From: Actinomycetota bacterium
GTDB taxonomy: Bacteria; Actinomycetota; UBA4738; HRBIN12
Assembly (NCBI GenBank): GCA_005883885.1
Contig: VAYF01000118.1
Coordinates: forward strand, 1-5,092
Direction: 5' to 3'
Length of the DNA stretch: 5,092 nt
Of the stretch, positions 3,957-5,092 are shown piece after piece. A program made the position numbers and the translations under genes. Within the stretch, counting starts at the first letter, position 1. Every line of letters begins with the position of its first letter. Under the pieces are notes generated by a model. The model made no database searches and was not told where the DNA came from. It saw only the letters and a program-made list of their open reading frames with translations.

Positions 3957-5092
3957 ACAGCTCGCCGAGTCGTTCGGAGAGGATCAGTCGACCGGCGGCC
4001 TCGATCATCGCGAGATGCGAGAACGCCTGCGGGAAGTTGCCGAGGTGGTGACCGGTCTGGGTATCGAACTCCTCCGCGTACAGACCGAGCGGAGACGAGA
4101 TCCGGATCAGTCGTTCCAGCAGGTCGCGTGCGCGTTGCTCCTCGCCGATGATCGCGAGGGCCGAGACGAGCCAGAACGAACAGATCAGGAACGTGCCCTC
4201 CTTGCCCGATAGCCCGTCGTCGGTCTCCTCGGTGCGGTAACGAAGCACGAATCCGTCTTCGGTGAGCTCGTCAGCGATCGCGAGCACCGTCGCACGCAGG
4301 CGCTCGTCGTCGGGCGGCAGGAACTCGAAGATCGCTGCGAGCAATGCAGATGCGTCCAGCGCGTGCGTTCCGTAGTGCTGGGTGAGCACACCCTTGTCGG
4401 TCACGCCGTTCTTCAAGATGTCGGCCTGGATCTCATCGGCGGTCGCGCGCCACGCGGCCTCCCGATCCTTCTCGCCTCGGATACCCGCCAGGCTCGCGGC
4501 GCGATCCATCGCGACCCAGCACATCAGCTTGGACGAGATGTAGTGCTGTGGCTTGCCGCGCGTCTCCCAGATCCCCTGGTCCGGGTACTTCCACACCTTC
4601 GCCGCGCACGTCGCCTGGGTCTCGACGATCGGCCAGAGACGTCGCGGCAGTCGTTCGCTCTTGCGGGTATGCAGGAGGATCGAGTCGAGGATCGCTCCGA
4701 ACACGTCGTTCTGCCGCTGGTCGAACGCCCCATTGCCGATCCGGACGGGACGGGCCCCGGCGTATCCGGAGAGATCGTCCCGCGTGGTCTCCGTCAGGTC
4801 CCGACGGCCGTCGATCCCGTACATGATCTGGAGCGATCCATCCTCGGTCGGCTCGACGTCGGCGATGAACTGCATGAACTCGTCCGCCTCCCAGTCGAGT
4901 TGCAAGAGATGGAGCGCGCGGAGCGTGAACGTCGTGTCGCGTATCCACGTGTAGCGGTAGTCCCAGTTCCGCTCGCCGCCGGGGGTCTCCGGGAGCGACG
5001 TCGTGAGCGCGGCCACCGTGGCGCCCGTGGGCATGTACGTGAGGCCTTTCATCGCCAACGCCGAACGCTCGATCATCGCCCGCCAGGGATGA
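3955..5092 (-). CDS. GH15 glycoside hydrolase (glucoamylase/trehalase-like), C-terminal part
   Basis: The C-terminal ~378 residues of a glycoside hydrolase family 15 protein; the reading frame stays open through H-P-W-R-A to the window edge, so the N-terminal part (full proteins are around 600-670 residues) lies outside. An internal ATG at 5076 is not the start. Numbering from that Met: R-S-A-L-A-M-K-G-L-T-Y-M-P-T-G-A (4-19), S-L-P-E-T-P-G-G-E-R-N-W-D-Y-R-Y-T-W-I-R-D (27-47), D-Q-G-I-W-E (166-171), E-G-T-F-L-I-C-S-F-W-L (293-303) and G-L-Y-A-E-E-F-D (331-338) are hallmark (alpha/alpha)6-barrel motifs. Glu171 is the likely general acid and Glu335 or Glu336 the likely general base. It should hydrolyse alpha-glucosidic bonds with inversion: glucoamylase, isomaltase or alpha,alpha-trehalase, the last as in the mycobacterial GH15 enzymes. 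The substrate is unresolved. No frameshift is seen. Confidence 0.95.
   Translation of the reverse strand, partial: HPWRAMIERSALAMKGLTYMPTGATVAALTTSLPETPGGERNWDYRYTWIRDTTFTLRALHLLQLDWEADEFMQFIADVEPTEDGSLQIMYGIDGRRDLTETTRDDLSGYAGARPVRIGNGAFDQRQNDVFGAILDSILLHTRKSERLPRRLWPIVETQATCAAKVWKYPDQGIWETRGKPQHYISSKLMCWVAMDRAASLAGIRGEKDREAAWRATADEIQADILKNGVTDKGVLTQHYGTHALDASALLAAIFEFLPPDDERLRATVLAIADELTEDGFVLRYRTEETDDGLSGKEGTFLICSFWLVSALAIIGEEQRARDLLERLIRISSPLGLYAEEFDTQTGHHLGNFPQAFSHLAMIEAAGRLILSERLGEL

Noticed and set aside
2693..4051. A 452-codon open frame on the plus strand, the longest complete one in the window
   Set aside because: It is antisense to the start of the MBL gene and to the PAS gene and out of frame over the HAD gene. 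Its product is dominated by Arg, Pro and Ser without any domain, as expected for a GC-rich shadow frame.
5074..5076. ATG at 5076 as the true start of the GH15 gene
   Set aside because: The frame continues upstream with H-P-W-R-A, consistent with the conserved sequence before R-S-A-L in GH15 enzymes, and the catalytic domain would otherwise lack its N-terminal part. The gene is cut by the window edge.

Overview
This is a high-GC bacterial chromosomal window with tight gene packing, GTG starts beside ATG starts and a strong excess of GATC/CGATCG words. The gene content (single-domain STAS regulators, a GH15 glycosidase, TAnnnT-type -10 boxes close to start codons) fits a high-GC Gram-positive-like lineage such as Actinomycetota, or a neighbouring terrestrial phylum such as Chloroflexota. 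The sequence alone cannot fix the phylum. I see no mobile element, CRISPR array, tRNA or rRNA.

Layout: (1) Positions 79-896 hold two divergent STAS-domain genes, typical anti-sigma-factor antagonists, separated by a 170 bp intergenic region with a 12 bp perfect palindrome and a 7-mer direct repeat. (2) Positions 1004-1930 encode an exported membrane protein with a beta-helix-like (bactofilin-type) segment outside a polytopic C-terminal half. (3) On the minus strand, 3193-1932 is a two-gene unit: a small PAS-domain protein, then a TaR3-like metallo-beta-lactamase-fold hydrolase. The two overlap by GTGA and are probably translationally coupled. (4) A HAD-family phosphatase (3255-3944, plus) diverges from the PAS gene across only 61 bp. 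Both genes carry -10-like boxes placed for leaderless transcription. (5) Positions 5092-3955 (minus) hold the C-terminal part of a GH15 glycosidase (glucoamylase/trehalase-like) that continues past the right edge.

Working together: the STAS pair points to partner switching that controls a sigma factor or a similar target, but no kinase, phosphatase or sigma factor lies in the window. The PAS and MBL genes look like a sensor plus a hydrolase made from one transcript. HAD and GH15 are ordinary metabolic genes that converge with a 10 bp gap. No complete novel system is evident. The most checkable points are the back-to-back leaderless promoters, the PAS-MBL coupling, the hybrid beta-helix/membrane protein and the operator-like elements between the STAS genes.
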